The translations under genes and the position numbers were made by a program. The notes under the pieces are model-generated. The model was not told the origin of the DNA. It made no database searches and worked only from the letters and a program-made list of their open reading frames with translations. From contig ARYC01000141.1 in NCBI GenBank assembly GCA_000711775.1, forward strand, positions 1-64,000: a stretch of 64,000 bases of DNA, in the 5' to 3' direction. Positions 1-10,817 of the stretch are shown in pieces. This DNA is from Oxytricha trifallax (taxonomy: Eukaryota; Ciliophora; Spirotrichea; Sporadotrichida; Oxytrichidae). Position 1 is the stretch's first letter, and every line of letters starts with the position of its first letter.

Positions 1-229
1 GGATCATAATATTGAAACAGATTTATATTTTTAAATCCATAGTATTATATTAACAAAATAAATACTACAGACTCATTTAAATTTATTAATGCTGTTTTAA
101 ATCATCAGAACTAATTATTTAAATTTTAAAATTCTCTTTATAAAAACATTATTTGAAGAATTTTAAAATATATATTTTCTTTTATAATATTATTTAATTC
201 AACAATATATGTTTTAATAATAATATAAA
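1..229. other. AT-rich intergenic spacer
   Basis: Very AT-rich sequence with no open frame that I can support in either strand under the ciliate code. It lies downstream of the 3' end of the minus-strand gene of unit 1 and looks like the spacer between tandem units. No RNA gene or repeat was recognised. Confidence 0.5.
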
Positions 230-1500
230 TTAATTTTACGCAACAACTTGGCTTTCTTGAAAAATATTACTTAAAGAGTTATTGAAAACTATGGACGAGT
301 CTTCTATTTGTTGCATTACGAAAGATTCTTATTATTATTATGAAAGCATATCTACTTATTAAGATTATTTATAAAATAATTCAAATGGATCAAATTGGAT
401 TATTTTTGTCATAGTGCTTAAGACTGAAACAAAACAATTTCTATAAAGATAAAATCCCTCTATTTTATTAAATCTTCATTAAATTACATCAAATAAATAT
501 TGTAGACTGCTTGATTTATTTTGTTTTACAACTAAATAAAAGCCTTTATTTATTGTGAAAAACGTGGTTTAGTGCAAATGAAATTTACAATAACCACTTT
601 GTTTATCCAGTTTGAAATACTTAAATTTATAAGAAAACTAATTTCACAAATAAATTCGAAAGACTAGAAATGAAGAAAGTACTTTCTCAATAAAATAGAT
701 AGAAAAGCTTCATTTCTAGAATATCCCAGCATTGATAGATTATCCCTATGGCATTAATTATCTTAAGTTATATTAAATAAAGACAAAAGTTAAATGCAGA
801 GAGTTTCTTTTAAATAGAATGAACAAAGTTATTTACTTTAATTTTCATGCGAAAAGACACAAAATTGTTATGTGATGCAATAATTTGGAGAAAGGGAAAA
901 GTAATTATATTTATTAAAATAATAGTTTAAAATTTTTAAAAGCTAATTATTTTTCTTTTTAATAACTTACTAACTCTCTTAGTATTAAGAGTAGATTTTT
1001 TGTTTCTTTATTTTGCACTTTTGAATCAACTTAATAATTTAAAAATTAATGAAAATTGTTATTCTAACTTATGTGTATCTTATATTATTTCTTAGAAAAT
1101 TATTATCATATTTGCTATTAAATAAGTTAGGATTATGACAATTGGTACATAGCCTAAATATATTTTTATATCTATATCTTGCTCTATACTATTTAGTTGC
1201 AAAAAAGGGATGAAAGAATAGCAAGCTAACATAAAAACTACTTCATTAATCATTGCAATTCTAAATAATTTCTTTTCAATGTAAGGTTTAATGAAGCTTG
1301 TAAGCATGATTAATATCACTGATGTCAATATTTAGAAAATTAATTGAATCTAAGGTTCATTATTAAATAGTATTAGAGATAAAGTGAACATGAACATCCT
1401 GTTTCCATAAAATGCTATATAAATTATTATCCCTTTTTATTAGATACTAAAATTCTCATATAGCAAAGAAAATCTCTCATCTTTGTATCTATCCACATTT
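230..1500 (-). CDS. Unit 1: C-terminal membrane segment and tail of the tandem-repeated surface-type protein
   Basis: Read on the minus strand with TAA/TAG as Gln. The segment starts near 1496 with VDRYKDERFSLLYENFS and continues through hydrophobic stretches (TSVILIMLTSFIKPYIEK, then VVFMLACYSFIPFLQL, then GYVPIVIILTYLIANM), so it is multi-pass membrane protein. Matching segments occur at 37,990-38,430 (unit 2) and 63,140-63,570 (unit 3). A one-base difference near 1,030 puts a TGA (1026-1028) before the polar tail that stays open in unit 2. Tail homology resumes at about 240-340 (IEDSSIVFNNSLSNIF), after roughly 600 bp of extra DNA at about 375-960 that unit 2 lacks. The gene is therefore probably damaged at its 3' end. 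Function is not recognised; the architecture suggests a surface or membrane protein. Confidence 0.55.
375..960. other. Unit-1-specific AT-rich insertion in the coding tail
   Basis: Unit 2 reads contiguously from KRQKIYS into the tail segment with IAFVNQP (about 37,940-37,860). In unit 1 the corresponding pieces are about 600 bp apart. The extra DNA holds a small inverted repeat, CTAGAAATGAAG near 664 and CTTCATTTCTAG near 708. I found no clear terminal repeats, so it could be an IES or a decayed element. Confidence 0.35.
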
Positions 1501-1718
1501 ATTTTATAATTTTTAGGAGGTATAAATTTAAGGAAGAGTTAATTTAAGAGGATTTAAAGATTATTTTTTAATTATAATAAATGATGTATAAAAATTGAAT
1601 CTCTTTTGCGATCTTGATCTTACTATTAGGATTTTAAAAATGTGTGAACTTTTGTAGAAATTTATAGTTTTTATAAAATTATGAAAGATTTAACTACTTA
1701 CATTTAACTGAGTAGAAT

Positions 1719-2304
1719 TATTATTGTTAAAATAGATAAAAAAAAAGGAAATTTTACAAATACAAATTAATCTTTAATTAATATAATTAATAAAAACTGC
1801 ATTGAATTAGGAGTGTGTGTAATACTAATCAGTTTTAGTTTTAACATTAATTAATTAAATCTATAATATATTTTAGTGATCTAGTGGTCTGGCCGGGGTT
1901 TTTTGGTGGTCTCACCGAAGCTAAGGATGCACTTATTGTAGACGAAGTAAACAGAGATCAATACTACATCAATGTAACTGCCAGCGACAACTTCAACACC
2001 GACTCCACCGTTACCGGTGCTATCTTCAAGACATCAAATTCTACCAACTCAAAATGAACATCCTTGAAAATCTTTAACTTGTCACAATAGACATTGAGAA
2101 AGTTTCTCTAGTAAGAGCCGTGTCATACACCCAGCCAGACCACTAGACCACTAATGCTAAATTATAGATTTAATTAATTAATATTAAAACTAAAACTGAT
2201 TAGAATTACACACACTCCTAATTCAAGGCAGTTATAATTAATTATTAATTAAAGATTAATTTGTATTTTTAAATTTCCTATTTTTATCTATTTTAACAAT
2301 AATA
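1719..2304. mobile_element. Foldback (Pack-MITE-like) element with GC-rich core
   Basis: Long inverted repeat of about 190 bp per arm. The left arm begins TATTATTGTTAAAATAG (1719) and the right arm ends with its complement (2304). The arms continue inward through AGGAGTGTGTG and its complement ACACACTCCT, and finish in AGTGGTCTGGC (about 1883) pairing with GCCAGACCACT (about 2134). The unpaired core (about 1,900-2,130) is much GC-richer than the arms and holds an open coding-like frame. The element sits in the non-coding interval between two unit 1 coding segments. The matching interval in unit 2 (about 38,430-38,700) has only about 270 bp and no such palindrome. No transposase is present, so movement would depend on an enzyme encoded elsewhere. 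Confidence 0.7.
1881..2057 (+). pseudogene. Coding-like fragment in the foldback core
   Basis: Open frame from 1881 to the TGA at 2055-2057. It includes LTEAKDALIVDEVNRDQ and, further on, a Ser/Thr/Asn-rich stretch TSNSTNS. It has no ATG start, no TAA/TAG codons and balanced codon use, unlike the surrounding AT-rich DNA. It is probably an internal piece of a host gene picked up by the foldback element. I do not recognise the parent gene. A chance open frame cannot be excluded at this length. Confidence 0.4.
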
Positions 2305-2309
2305 CGACT

Positions 2310-3860
2310 ATATTTTTATAAAATACTACATTTTTTTATTGTTTCCAAACAGTTACACAAGCAAAAATAGGTATAGATATTATTATAAAAAGCAAAAATA
2401 TAGAAAGAAATGATGCCATTATATCTCCATTAGTCTCAAACTTTAATTCGTAGATATTTATCAGAGCACACATAGAAAGTTCTAACTAAGCTCCCATTAT
2501 AAATCTTAAAATTTGATTATAGACTATTTTCTCTTTAATCTTTTTTGCAATTAAACTAAATGCCAAAGTTATTTAAAAGTATTAAAATACCTCTTTCTAT
2601 GAAATCCAAACATTTGAATTATTAGTCCAATAAATAGGATTACAAAGTTCAGCACCATAAAGTAAAACAAAAGCCCAATGTTATGAATTAAGTTTGAGGA
2701 AGAGTAATTCATAAATTCAAAATGATCGTTAAAAGCACTGTATTCCATTTCTGTAAAGTCAAACAAATCATTTGATAAGTCGTCTACAGGAATCAGATTG
2801 AAGCTTGCTATGTCATTCAGTAGTCCAAAAAAACTTAATGTGTTAGCAGGTATGATAATGGAAGTCATCGGTAGATGAGATATCAATTAAAACCCTTCGA
2901 TCATTCCCCAAAGCATTTACGCTCCTTAACTCCTAAAATAATGTTAAAAGTTAATGTAAATACTTACAGGAATATGTTTAAAATCATACTTGATCCAAAG
3001 ATCACACTCATAGTTATTGTAATAGCCAAGGCTATAGCATTAGCTTATGATAAGTTGTCTAAAGAAATTTAGGGAGGTATTTTCTTGCTGATCTAATAGT
3101 TTTATTAGACTTTTTAAGAAAAATCTGAACTATAATAGAAGTTCTTAATCCAAAATACCACTTGGATAGAATCAATCTAAAGAAAAAATTATCAAAAAAC
3201 CTTTCCTTACTTGAGCCTGAGACACTCGATCAATCATATTTCCAAATTATAGTTGTATACTCATGATATTCCCATAAAAAGTTTCTATTTGAAAATCTAT
3301 AGTCCTACTAGATTCACTCTAAACCAAGAATATTGATTAAAATAATAAGATGAAGTTTAATTTAACAAATTATAAATAATTGGATGAATATTTTAAGCGA
3401 CAGATTTAATTGCTCAATAAGTATTTCAGGTATATTCATGTTTTTCTCAAATTAAATAGTCATCATGCCCGTGTTAGTTATTTTATATATTTTTGCTCTT
3501 AGATTAGCTTGGGCATATATTTTCTTCTCAAGTTATTGAAATTTTAAAGCTTAAAGCTCATTAAATTTTATGACTTCTAAATTAAAACTGTACTCTTTAA
3601 AATAATATCAAAAATCTAAAACTTATACTCTGATTTAACTTTTGTGTTACTAACTTGAAATATTATAATTTTAAAAATGTAAATGCCTTCATCATTATTA
3701 TTAGGACTAAAAATGAAACTTTATCCATCAAATTGTACAAATTTGTTTGCTGATATTGGATCAGTCTTAAACTCAATTTTTAAATATTTTAAAATAAAAA
3801 TTTGATAGAGATCGTTTTCAGGATCCTGAATTTATGGTAGTTCGTATTCTAGACTAAATG
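2310..3860 (-). CDS. Unit 1: cadherin-like and membrane segments of the surface-type protein
   Basis: A series of minus-strand coding segments, N- to C-terminal. ELPQIQDPENDLYQIF (about 3,845-3,795) resembles the start of a cadherin/dystroglycan-like domain. FDGQSFIFSPNNNDEGIY (about 3,735) follows, then LEVIKFNELQALKFQQ, and EKKIYAQANLRAKIYKIT (about 3,520). Next come FLVQSESSRTIDF, and GNMIDRVSQAQ ending at an intron (34 bp, GTAAGG...TTTAG) near 3,205. The following exon has QVVFWIKNFYYSSDF and SLDNLSQANAIALAITIT, then a 35-bp intron near 2,940-2,970. LWGMIEGFQLISHLPMTS, a hydrophobic stretch ending IGLIIQMFGFHRK and a last segment LSIFLLFIIISIPIFACV complete the block. Unit 2 (37,990-40,740) is collinear and very similar. 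The frames are largely intact, implying recent duplication or constraint. The exact role is unknown. Confidence 0.6.
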
Positions 3861-3868
3861 TACACATT

Positions 3869-3950
3869 CAAAACCCCAAAACCCCTTAGTGAGGTTTATA
3901 AGTGCTTTGATTTGTAGGGTATAGTTGGGGTCTTATTGGGGTTAGTAGAG
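3869..3950. repeat. Left terminal inverted repeat of TBE copy A
   Basis: Begins with two and a half telomere-like C4A4 units, followed by a unique part ending GTTAGTAGAG. It is a perfect inverted match to 7905-7986. Known TBE inverted repeats are of about this length and also begin with telomeric repeats. Confidence 0.9.
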
Positions 3951-4007
3951 AAAACGCAAGTTTTATGTGAATTTAATGAATATTTAATGAGTATTAATGT
4001 GCTTAAA

Positions 4008-5456
4008 TCAAAAAAATTTTATCTGCTTATCTTTGTGGTATCTCTTGAACTTAGCTCTCTTTAATGTTTCAAGTATATCTTCTAATGATGATCTTGGATA
4101 TGCTGGAGCTCTTACTATGATCATCTCAACCATTTTCTTAATCTAAGTGCATACATCTTCTTGCTTTATATGTTTAACAGCCATGCTTATTGATTACTTT
4201 TCTTGCTTTGTTCCGAAGTACGACATACTTTCCATATCGCACTCTAAAATAATTGCTGCTACCGCCCAGACATCTCACTAAACAGAGCCATTAGTCCACT
4301 TCTCTCTTATTGGGAAGTACCCAGGTGTGCATAGCACTTTAGCTAAAGTCACTATTTCTTACCTTATTGCTCTATTGAAATCAATGACTACTATTTCTAA
4401 AGGACAGAGATTTAGCATTACATTTTCTGGCTTCAAATCTCTATGAACATACCCTAGATCATGCAGCTCTATCACACCCTTGGTCATTTCCGTGAGTATC
4501 TCATTCAAGTCATCTGGGTATCTATTATGGTAGAGATAATCTCTTAGAGTCATTTCAAATTTCTTAAGTCGTAGTGCAATAAAACCATGTCCAAGAATAA
4601 CTCCATCGAGTTTAAGCAAGTTCTTGCATTACCTTTTATGAGCCTCTCTTAGTATTATGTATTCATTGGCAAACTCATTTTGATACTGCTCGTTCCTAAT
4701 AAGATATTTGAAAGGATATACTTTATAAGCATACTCATCAACTACTATGAGTTTTGCCTTGTTAGGCACATCAATATGTAAATAGTTGTCAATGCAAAAA
4801 GTGAGATCTACTGCATTTAATGCAGGTATATACATAGCTCTCTCTTACAAGCATGCTATATATAATTCATTAGCTGGTTGGTTCATTGACTCAAAACGTT
4901 TCTGCTTCTTAAGTCTCTCTTCCTGCTCTCTTTAAGACTCTATAGTATTGGAATTTCTCTTGGCTGGTATAAGTTTTTATGTTTCTTTATCTTGCATTAA
5001 AAACTCACTTAAATGATGTTTTTGAATGTGTCTTTTAACTTTAGCTGAGTGAGTGTAAGACTTCATGCAAGTCGTGCACTAATACCTGCCATCGACCTTT
5101 TCGTGCTTAAAATATATCTTAGCTCTCCCAGAGTGCATCTCTTTGATGTGCCTCTTCAAGCTCGAATCAGTTGAGAAGAAATTTTAGCATTCATCACATT
5201 AGAATTCTTTAATCTTTTCTAGTGGGAGATGTTCTTTTAACTCCTCAACATCTTCGATTAGCGTTTAAATACTTATCTCTGCTCTCTGCTTCCTGATATT
5301 TATTTCTAGAACAAACACCTCTGATTCAAACTCAAGAGCTTTAAGCTCTGGCTCCTTTTCAATGTATATGATCTCTGGCTTCTTAGTTTATCCAAAGTTT
5401 AGCTAAGATTATCCACTGCCAAGAGAGACTGCTTTGCGATTTAAGTTAGCCGCCAT
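4008..5456 (-). pseudogene. TBE zinc-finger/protein-kinase (57-kDa-type) gene, one TGA
   Basis: A 483-codon frame beginning MAANLNRKAVSLGSG and ending at TGA (4008-4010). Two C2H2 fingers lie near residues 105-160: CDECQNFFSTDSSLKRHI..H and CTTCMKSYTHSAKVKRHI..H. A kinase-like domain follows, with the ATP-site Lys probably in YAYKVYPF, catalytic loop HRDLKPENVML, DFG-position sequence VIDFNRA and the P+1-type motif GYFP. This matches the 57-kDa ORF of Oxytricha TBEs, whose role in transposition is unclear. An in-frame TGA at 4275-4277 sits where the sister copy (about 14,402) has Trp in QWDIWAL, so this copy would be truncated in the kinase C-lobe. It is divergently oriented to the 22-kDa gene across a repeat-rich spacer. 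Confidence 0.85.
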
Positions 5457-5599
5457 GTTTAAATTCAAATTTAAATTTCTATTATAAAGCTCTAATAACC
5501 TCTCTAGTTATAGTAACTTTGTATAGGAGTTGGTACTGCAACAACAATGGGTGATTCTTAGGCGTTAGACATCATATTTATACTAAGTTTATAACTATA

Positions 5600-5860
5600 A
5601 ATTTTCTAAATTCATGCTTAATATTTTTAACTTTGGTACCAACTTAGAAAAAATTCAGGTTGGTACTGGTACCAATTAGGTTTTGAACCATATTGGAACT
5701 TTTCCATTAAAACCTCATTAGTTTAAAACTAGGTACTAATTAAGTTTTGGTACTATTAAATTGGTACCAATTAAAATTAAACGAATTTAGTACCAGTACT
5801 AATTAAATTTAAACAAATTTAGTACTAATTTAATGGAACTAAATTGATAAAAATGGAGCT
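5600..5860. repeat. Element-specific iterons in the divergent TBE promoter region
   Basis: The spacer between the divergent kinase and 22-kDa genes contains many direct and inverted copies of GGTACCAATT/AGTACTAATT-type words (TTGGTACTGGTACCAATTAG and variants). The other TBE copies have a comparable repeat cluster in the same spacer but with different words. Position suggests a bidirectional promoter or a protein-binding array. Confidence 0.65.
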
Positions 5861-6022
5861 CAATCTCTGCAGTTTGTTACAGCTTCTGCAAACTTTCTCC
5901 ACGTATCTTTGCAGGGTTGACCTCCTATAAGATGCCCATATTTAATAGTAAGATTTTAAACAATAGGATCCAGAAGTCTATAAGTTATAATTTGAAATTC
6001 ATTAATAGGAAGAGGAACAAAG

Positions 6023-6813
6023 ATGGAATCACTCAATGATCAAATGAAAAGAGTCGAGGCTCAAGAAATGATATCAAGATTCAGAAGTAAGGAAGATCTC
6101 TATCGATACCAAACTTTACATGGTAAGATAACTTGATGATTATTAACATATTATACAGTTGGTTTAATCCTTCCTACGATGGAAGGTACCAAAATTTCAT
6201 TCTTGAAAGCAATACTTTGTGAGGAGAAGAAAGCTTTTAAAAATAAAGAGATTAAACTAATCGAAATTCCCAACTACCCTGACATTTCAGTCACTAATCT
6301 TTATGAGGATGCCATGTAAGATGAGGAAGTGGTAGTTTACCTTCCTACCAAGAAACAACTCTCTAATAAACTCCCAGAGAGGAACTTCTTCTTTGGTGTT
6401 CTTGGTACAATAAAAGAGGATTATCTCAGAGAAATTATTGAAGAAGCACATAAGAAACGATATTCTATTTCTCCTGAAGACTAGAAGAAGCAAGGCATTC
6501 TTATAAGCTCAGCTTGGCTAGAGGAACTTAAGAAGCATCCTTATCTTTCAAGTAAGCTTTGACATATAACTTTGTAGGAAAATCTGGCACTGGTATATAT
6601 CTTATGAAAGAGCATGCTAAGGTTCATAGAGAGAGAAAGTCACAGAAAATTCATGAAGTGAGCAAGAGACTTTATAAAGATCTTTAAAAGCCAGATGAAA
6701 TGAACATAGATGCAGGAGCTGGCACAAAGAGAAGAAATATGGGCCCAAGCAAGCCATAAGAAGAGGAGAAGAAGGAGAAGCCAAACCCATTCATGGGCCA
6801 GTTTAATATGTGA
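6023..6813 (+). CDS. TBE 22-kDa-type protein, two introns, intact
   Basis: Starts MESLNDQMKRVEAQE at 6023 and ends at TGA 6811-6813. Two introns are needed: 6123-6158 (36 bp, GTAAG...ACAG) and 6552-6577 (26 bp, GTAAG...GTAG). The spliced length is 243 codons. Conserved blocks are IPNYPDISVTNLYEDAM, LSNKLPERNFFFGVLG, EAHKKRYSISPED and the basic NIDAGAGTKRRNMGPSKP near the C-terminus. Three copies in this window share these blocks, so the introns are inferred from comparison as well as from splice signals. This is the middle gene of TBEs; its biochemical role is not known. The stop lies 6 bp from the convergent transposase stop. It is the only gene of this TBE without a disruptive stop. Confidence 0.85.
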
Positions 6814-6819
6814 ATATAT

Positions 6820-7884
6820 TCATTCGTTTAAATCTAAAACTTATTTATAAACATTCATTCTTCCCTTTCTCGCACAAATTGTTGTCTTATCTACGCTCAC
6901 TCTCTTACAGCTGCTTTGAATCAAGTCTACTGTATCGATGGGCAAGTCATGCATAAGTTGATACAGCAGAAGCTTCTTGTAGTGAGTCTTTATTTAACTC
7001 CAGTAGAATTCTATTCCATTAAATTAAGGGCTGTAAGGAACGTTGTATACAGGAGTTATGTTTAACTCTTCATAAGCTTTCTTAGACTCCTTAGTCTTAT
7101 GAACTGATAGGTTATCAACAAACAGGATGATCTCTTGGTTGCTATACTTCTCTCTGAGCTTATGTAGGAACTCTATATACTACTCTCGCTTAATAGAGCG
7201 AGGGTGAATCACATAACTCTCTAAGCCTGAATCTTCACTTATACCAGCTAAAATTGCATGAGTGACTACCTTTACTTTTTAGTCATAAACTTCTATGTTA
7301 TCATACTTCTTGTACCATGACTTATTAATAAAAGTGTTGAACGTAAACACAGCTTCATCTGCATGTATGAACTTGATGTTATTATCAATAGCTCTCTGCA
7401 TTTAATCATAAATATAGTTTAAATTATTGCTATAAAATGGCACTGTAAAATCAATCACTTTCTTAACTCTGTTGACAGTCTTGAAAGTAATACCATTTCG
7501 TCTATAAATATTGGCTATAGTCTAAGGAGAGATACGCATGTCTGGAAACTTGCGATGAAACATGACAGCTCGTTAGTCAAGAGGAAAGTGAGCCCAATAC
7601 TTTAATGTCTTAGAGTCACAGAGATAGTCAATATGGACCTGTGAGAACTTTTATTTTCTTGCAGGATGTTTTCAAGAGCCTGAGTTATAATGTTAAACAG
7701 CTAACAAGCAATGATACCTAACAGTTGGGGCACTCTTGTGTAGGAGTCTTGCTATGGCTGTATAATTCAACACTGGTTTGACTTAGTCTATATTAAAACT
7801 TGTACCATACCGAAGCTTAAGCAGTAAATCTAAATATTACTCATCATAAATAGACCCTAGATTTCGCTAATTTCTATTTCTCAT
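6820..7884 (-). pseudogene. TBE DDE transposase (42-kDa type), one TGA
   Basis: A 355-codon frame starting MRNRNQRNLGSIYDEQY at 7884. An N-terminal helix-turn-helix-like part (YTAIARLLHKSAPTVRYHC) precedes the catalytic core. The triad is visible as HADEAVFTF (first Asp), FVDNLSVHKT (second Asp) and YSPQFNGIEFYW (Glu), with 34 residues between the second Asp and the Glu. That is DD34E, as in the Tc1/mariner/IS630 superfamily to which TBE transposases belong. TBE transposases act in germline genome rearrangement in Oxytricha. An in-frame TGA at 7672-7674, about codon 71, would stop translation before the catalytic core, so this copy probably makes no full-length enzyme. Confidence 0.9.
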
Positions 7885-7904
7885 TTTGAAAATTGGCCTA
7901 ATTT

Positions 7905-7986
7905 CTCTACTAACCCCAATAAGACCCCAACTATACCCTACAAATCAAAGCACTTATAAACCTCACTAAGGGGTTTTGGGGTTTTG
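7905..7986. repeat. Right terminal inverted repeat of TBE copy A
   Basis: Inverted complement of 3869-3950, ending GGGGTTTTGGGGTTTTG. The ATT that follows (7987-7989) is the second copy of the target duplication. Confidence 0.9.
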
Positions 7987-7989
7987 ATT

Positions 7990-8904
7990 GCTATTTAGTT
8001 TTCTAAGTTACTTTAAAAAGTAGGTGCTTAATTCTTAAATTATTAACTCATTAATACTTCTTTGAATTTATTTAAATTTTAATAATTAAAATGTTTACTT
8101 TCTATAAATCTAAGCTGTAAACATTATTAAATACAATAATTTTGGAGTAATATTTTAATTTAAATATTATTTTTAATATCATAGATCCGAACAATAGCTA
8201 ATTGTTTGCTAAATTTTAATTACAAATTAATATCTTTTTATTGACTTGATCAGTAGTAGGACTATTTATTTCTTTCCAATTTTCTTAAGAGGTTATAATT
8301 TAAAAATAAGGGGCAAAAATTTATAATATACTCTATAATTTGCTTTTTTAATTGTCAATTTAATGATGTTGAAGATCTAAATAGATTATTATTATGAATT
8401 AATTTTTATGATTAGATGTAAACATTTATTATATTTAAGAAATCTATTTAGCACTCGTTATATATGATAAATTAATTTTAATGAATTTAAGTTTTATCAA
8501 GTTTATTCATCAATTCAATAGCAATATTATTATCGTAAATTTCAAAATCAATTGCATAGCAAAACATAATATATCTAATAATGTGCAATATCAATATAGC
8601 ATTAATATTCTTTTTCTATAATACACTCAAAAGTATCAACACTTTATAATTCTTCGCTTTTGGTAGCTTAAATTTTTAACATTCCCTATACATTACAATA
8701 TTGCACATTATTCTAGAAGTAAATTGAAAATTTTTTAATAGAAAATGTTTAATTAAAAAATTTAATAAACCCTTTTTAAAATATAATTCAAAAGTATGAT
8801 GGGTTTTACAAGACTAAATTCTTAATACCGTCGTTATTAACAATTTAGACTTCACTTGGAATTTAAGCATTATTATACATTATAGCATTCGATATGGAAA
8901 GTAC
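7990..8904 (-). other. Unit 1 remnant between two TBEs
   Basis: AT-rich DNA collinear with 42,606-44,417 and 49,034-49,170 of unit 2; for example, the block around 8,620-8,710 matches 44,320-44,410. Short minus-strand coding-like stretches can be read, such as IPSEVQIVNNDGIKNLVL near 8,865-8,810, but none is long. It looks like IES plus small coding segments of the tandem gene. Confidence 0.4.
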
Positions 8905-9044
8905 AGTCAACACCCCAAAACTCCTTAATGAGGTTTATAAGTGCTTTAATTTGTATGGAATTTGTTAGGGTTGGGGTTATTAATAGGTTTTAAAGTGAAA
9001 TATATAGTAAAAGAATTCAATTTAATAATTCAAAATACTTATTT

Positions 9045-10381
9045 GGATCGTGTGGAAGAGGTCTGAAGTTTATCTTACTTAACCACAACTCTATCTGCTC
9101 TTTAGATATATTTGATCTTGAGTTTAGTTATATTTTTATTGACTCTGCCATTTATATATTGACTGAGACACTCTTGTTTTATGAATAAATTGCTGAATTC
9201 TTTGCTTTGCATCCTTCTCGCACCTTGTGAGAGGTAATCATTACAAGGCATATAGCAGTCTATTATTATTGTTGCTAGAGCCCAGACATCCCATTAAAAT
9301 TCACGATCTCTCCAGTCCTCTCTTTTTGGACAATACTTAGAGTTCCCATAACATTTCATAGCCTTGATACTTCCACTCTTAAGGTTCTGTTAAAATCAAT
9401 GGTCGTTAACCCTTACTGGTGAAAAGTTCAACATAATATTCTCAGAATTGAGATTGTGAAAAAAGCCTAACTTATGAAGCTCTTTAATACCTTATATAGT
9501 TTAGGTGGCTATTAATGAAAGCTATCTATTATTTCTTTGATTAGTTATGAAATCTCTGAGTGTCATTTAAAATAGTGGTAGTATGAAAGCAACAAGATCT
9601 TTGGCAAAGAGCAGAATCTAGCTATTTTAAGTATTTGCACTCTTAAAATTTAGCCTGAGTGAGTACTTATTACTTATTAGTAAACTCCATTTAATATTTA
9701 TCACCACTAAGGATATAGTTGAAAAGGTATACTTTATAAGCATACAGATGATCCTTAATAACTTTCTTGTCATAGGAGTTCTCTAGAATTTTTAACTTTA
9801 GAGAGAAGTATCAAAATCAATCTATGCAAGGACTAGAATTTTCTTGTATTTTATTTTAATCATAATTTTAGTGACCTCTGATGCTAAGAGGTTGTATGCT
9901 ATTCTCATATACTCTTACTCGCTTGCTTATTAAAGTTTTGCAACTTAAAGAGGCTCTCTTAATTTTCTTTTGTTGAGCATTTTAGTTGAGTGTCTTTATC
10001 TTCAACTTCTATTTCTTTTTTTGGGCTTGAAATAGATGCTTCTTTAAGTCTCTTGTATTAGTTTACTGCTTATGGCATTCATAGCAATCATACTTTCCAT
10101 CAATTTTGTCGTGCTTTAAGTTTAATGTAGGCTTAGATTCCTTATGTACCTTCAAGAAATTTCATTTCTAACTTTCTCCTCCTCTCTGTCTCCGACACAA
10201 TTATTTGCCATTTATTTTCAATTATTAATTTCTATTTAATAACAGAGACCTTGAGTGATAGCTCTGGTAGTTTTTTATTAGAGTTCCTCCCACAGCTATC
10301 ACACTTTTTTTTGCTGCCAAAGGTAAGACTCATTTAGTTTTGTGGAAGTGCTGTTGTTTTTCTTAAAATGCTAGCGCTCAA
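9045..10381 (-). pseudogene. Degenerate TBE zinc-finger/kinase gene (copy C)
   Basis: Homologous to the 57-kDa-type genes at 4008-5456 and 13223-14672 but badly decayed. The position of the initiator reads TTG instead of ATG (10379-10381), though the following codons still match the sister copy. A finger is visible as YDCYECHKQQTNTRDLKKH near 10,110-10,050, and kinase-like residues persist, but many stops and frameshifts interrupt the frame. Coordinates are approximate. Confidence 0.7.
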
Positions 10382-10555
10382 ATTTAAAGTTGAATTTAAA
10401 ATTATAAAACTGCCTCTATAACTGAGGGCTTATATGAGAGCTTTGCAAGCCTACAAGTTTCAAGAAAAATTCTGAGAGTATTAGCGAAGAAAAATAAGCA
10501 CTAAAAAACGAACTAGCTCTAAATATGGGTGAGAAAGTAATAATTTTACTTTCAA

Positions 10556-10676
10556 TAATAAATTAACTGAAGTACGTACCGATTTAGGAGGTGCACTTAA
10601 TTAAGTACGTGCTGCTTTAGGAGGTATTTTATGATTTTATGAAACTTAATTAGGGTGCTCCTAATTAAGTACTAGC
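10556..10676. repeat. Iterons in the TBE copy C promoter spacer
   Basis: Repeated words such as TTAATTAAGTACGTGC, TTTAGGAGGT and CCTAATTAAGTACT occur just left of the nested TBE. They continue on its right side at about 14,840-14,900. This shows that copy B landed inside the repeat array between the kinase and 22-kDa genes of copy C. Confidence 0.6.
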
Positions 10677-10817
10677 ATTCAAAACCCCAAAACCCTTTCA
10701 GTAGTTTGATTGAGTTTTTGATTGATAAAAGTAGACTATTAGTGCATACTTTATTAGGGTTTTAATAGGGTTTATGTAGGGGTTTAATGTTTAAATATTA
10801 GTAATTTAAGTGAGTAT

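Larger units (their letters stand above)
3869..7986. mobile_element. TBE transposon (copy A), complete, 4.1 kb
   Basis: Starts CAAAACCCCAAAACCCC and ends with the inverted complement. The perfect terminal inverted repeat is about 82 bp (3869-3950 and 7905-7986). It is flanked by ATT at 3866-3868 and 7987-7989, matching the ANT target duplication known for Oxytricha telomere-bearing elements. It carries the classic three genes: zinc-finger/kinase (minus, left), 22-kDa-type gene (plus, middle) and DDE transposase (minus, right). In unit 2 the same site is unoccupied (about 42,603-42,605), which fixes the boundaries. The element is young by its perfect ends, but two of its three genes contain TGA. 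Confidence 0.95.
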
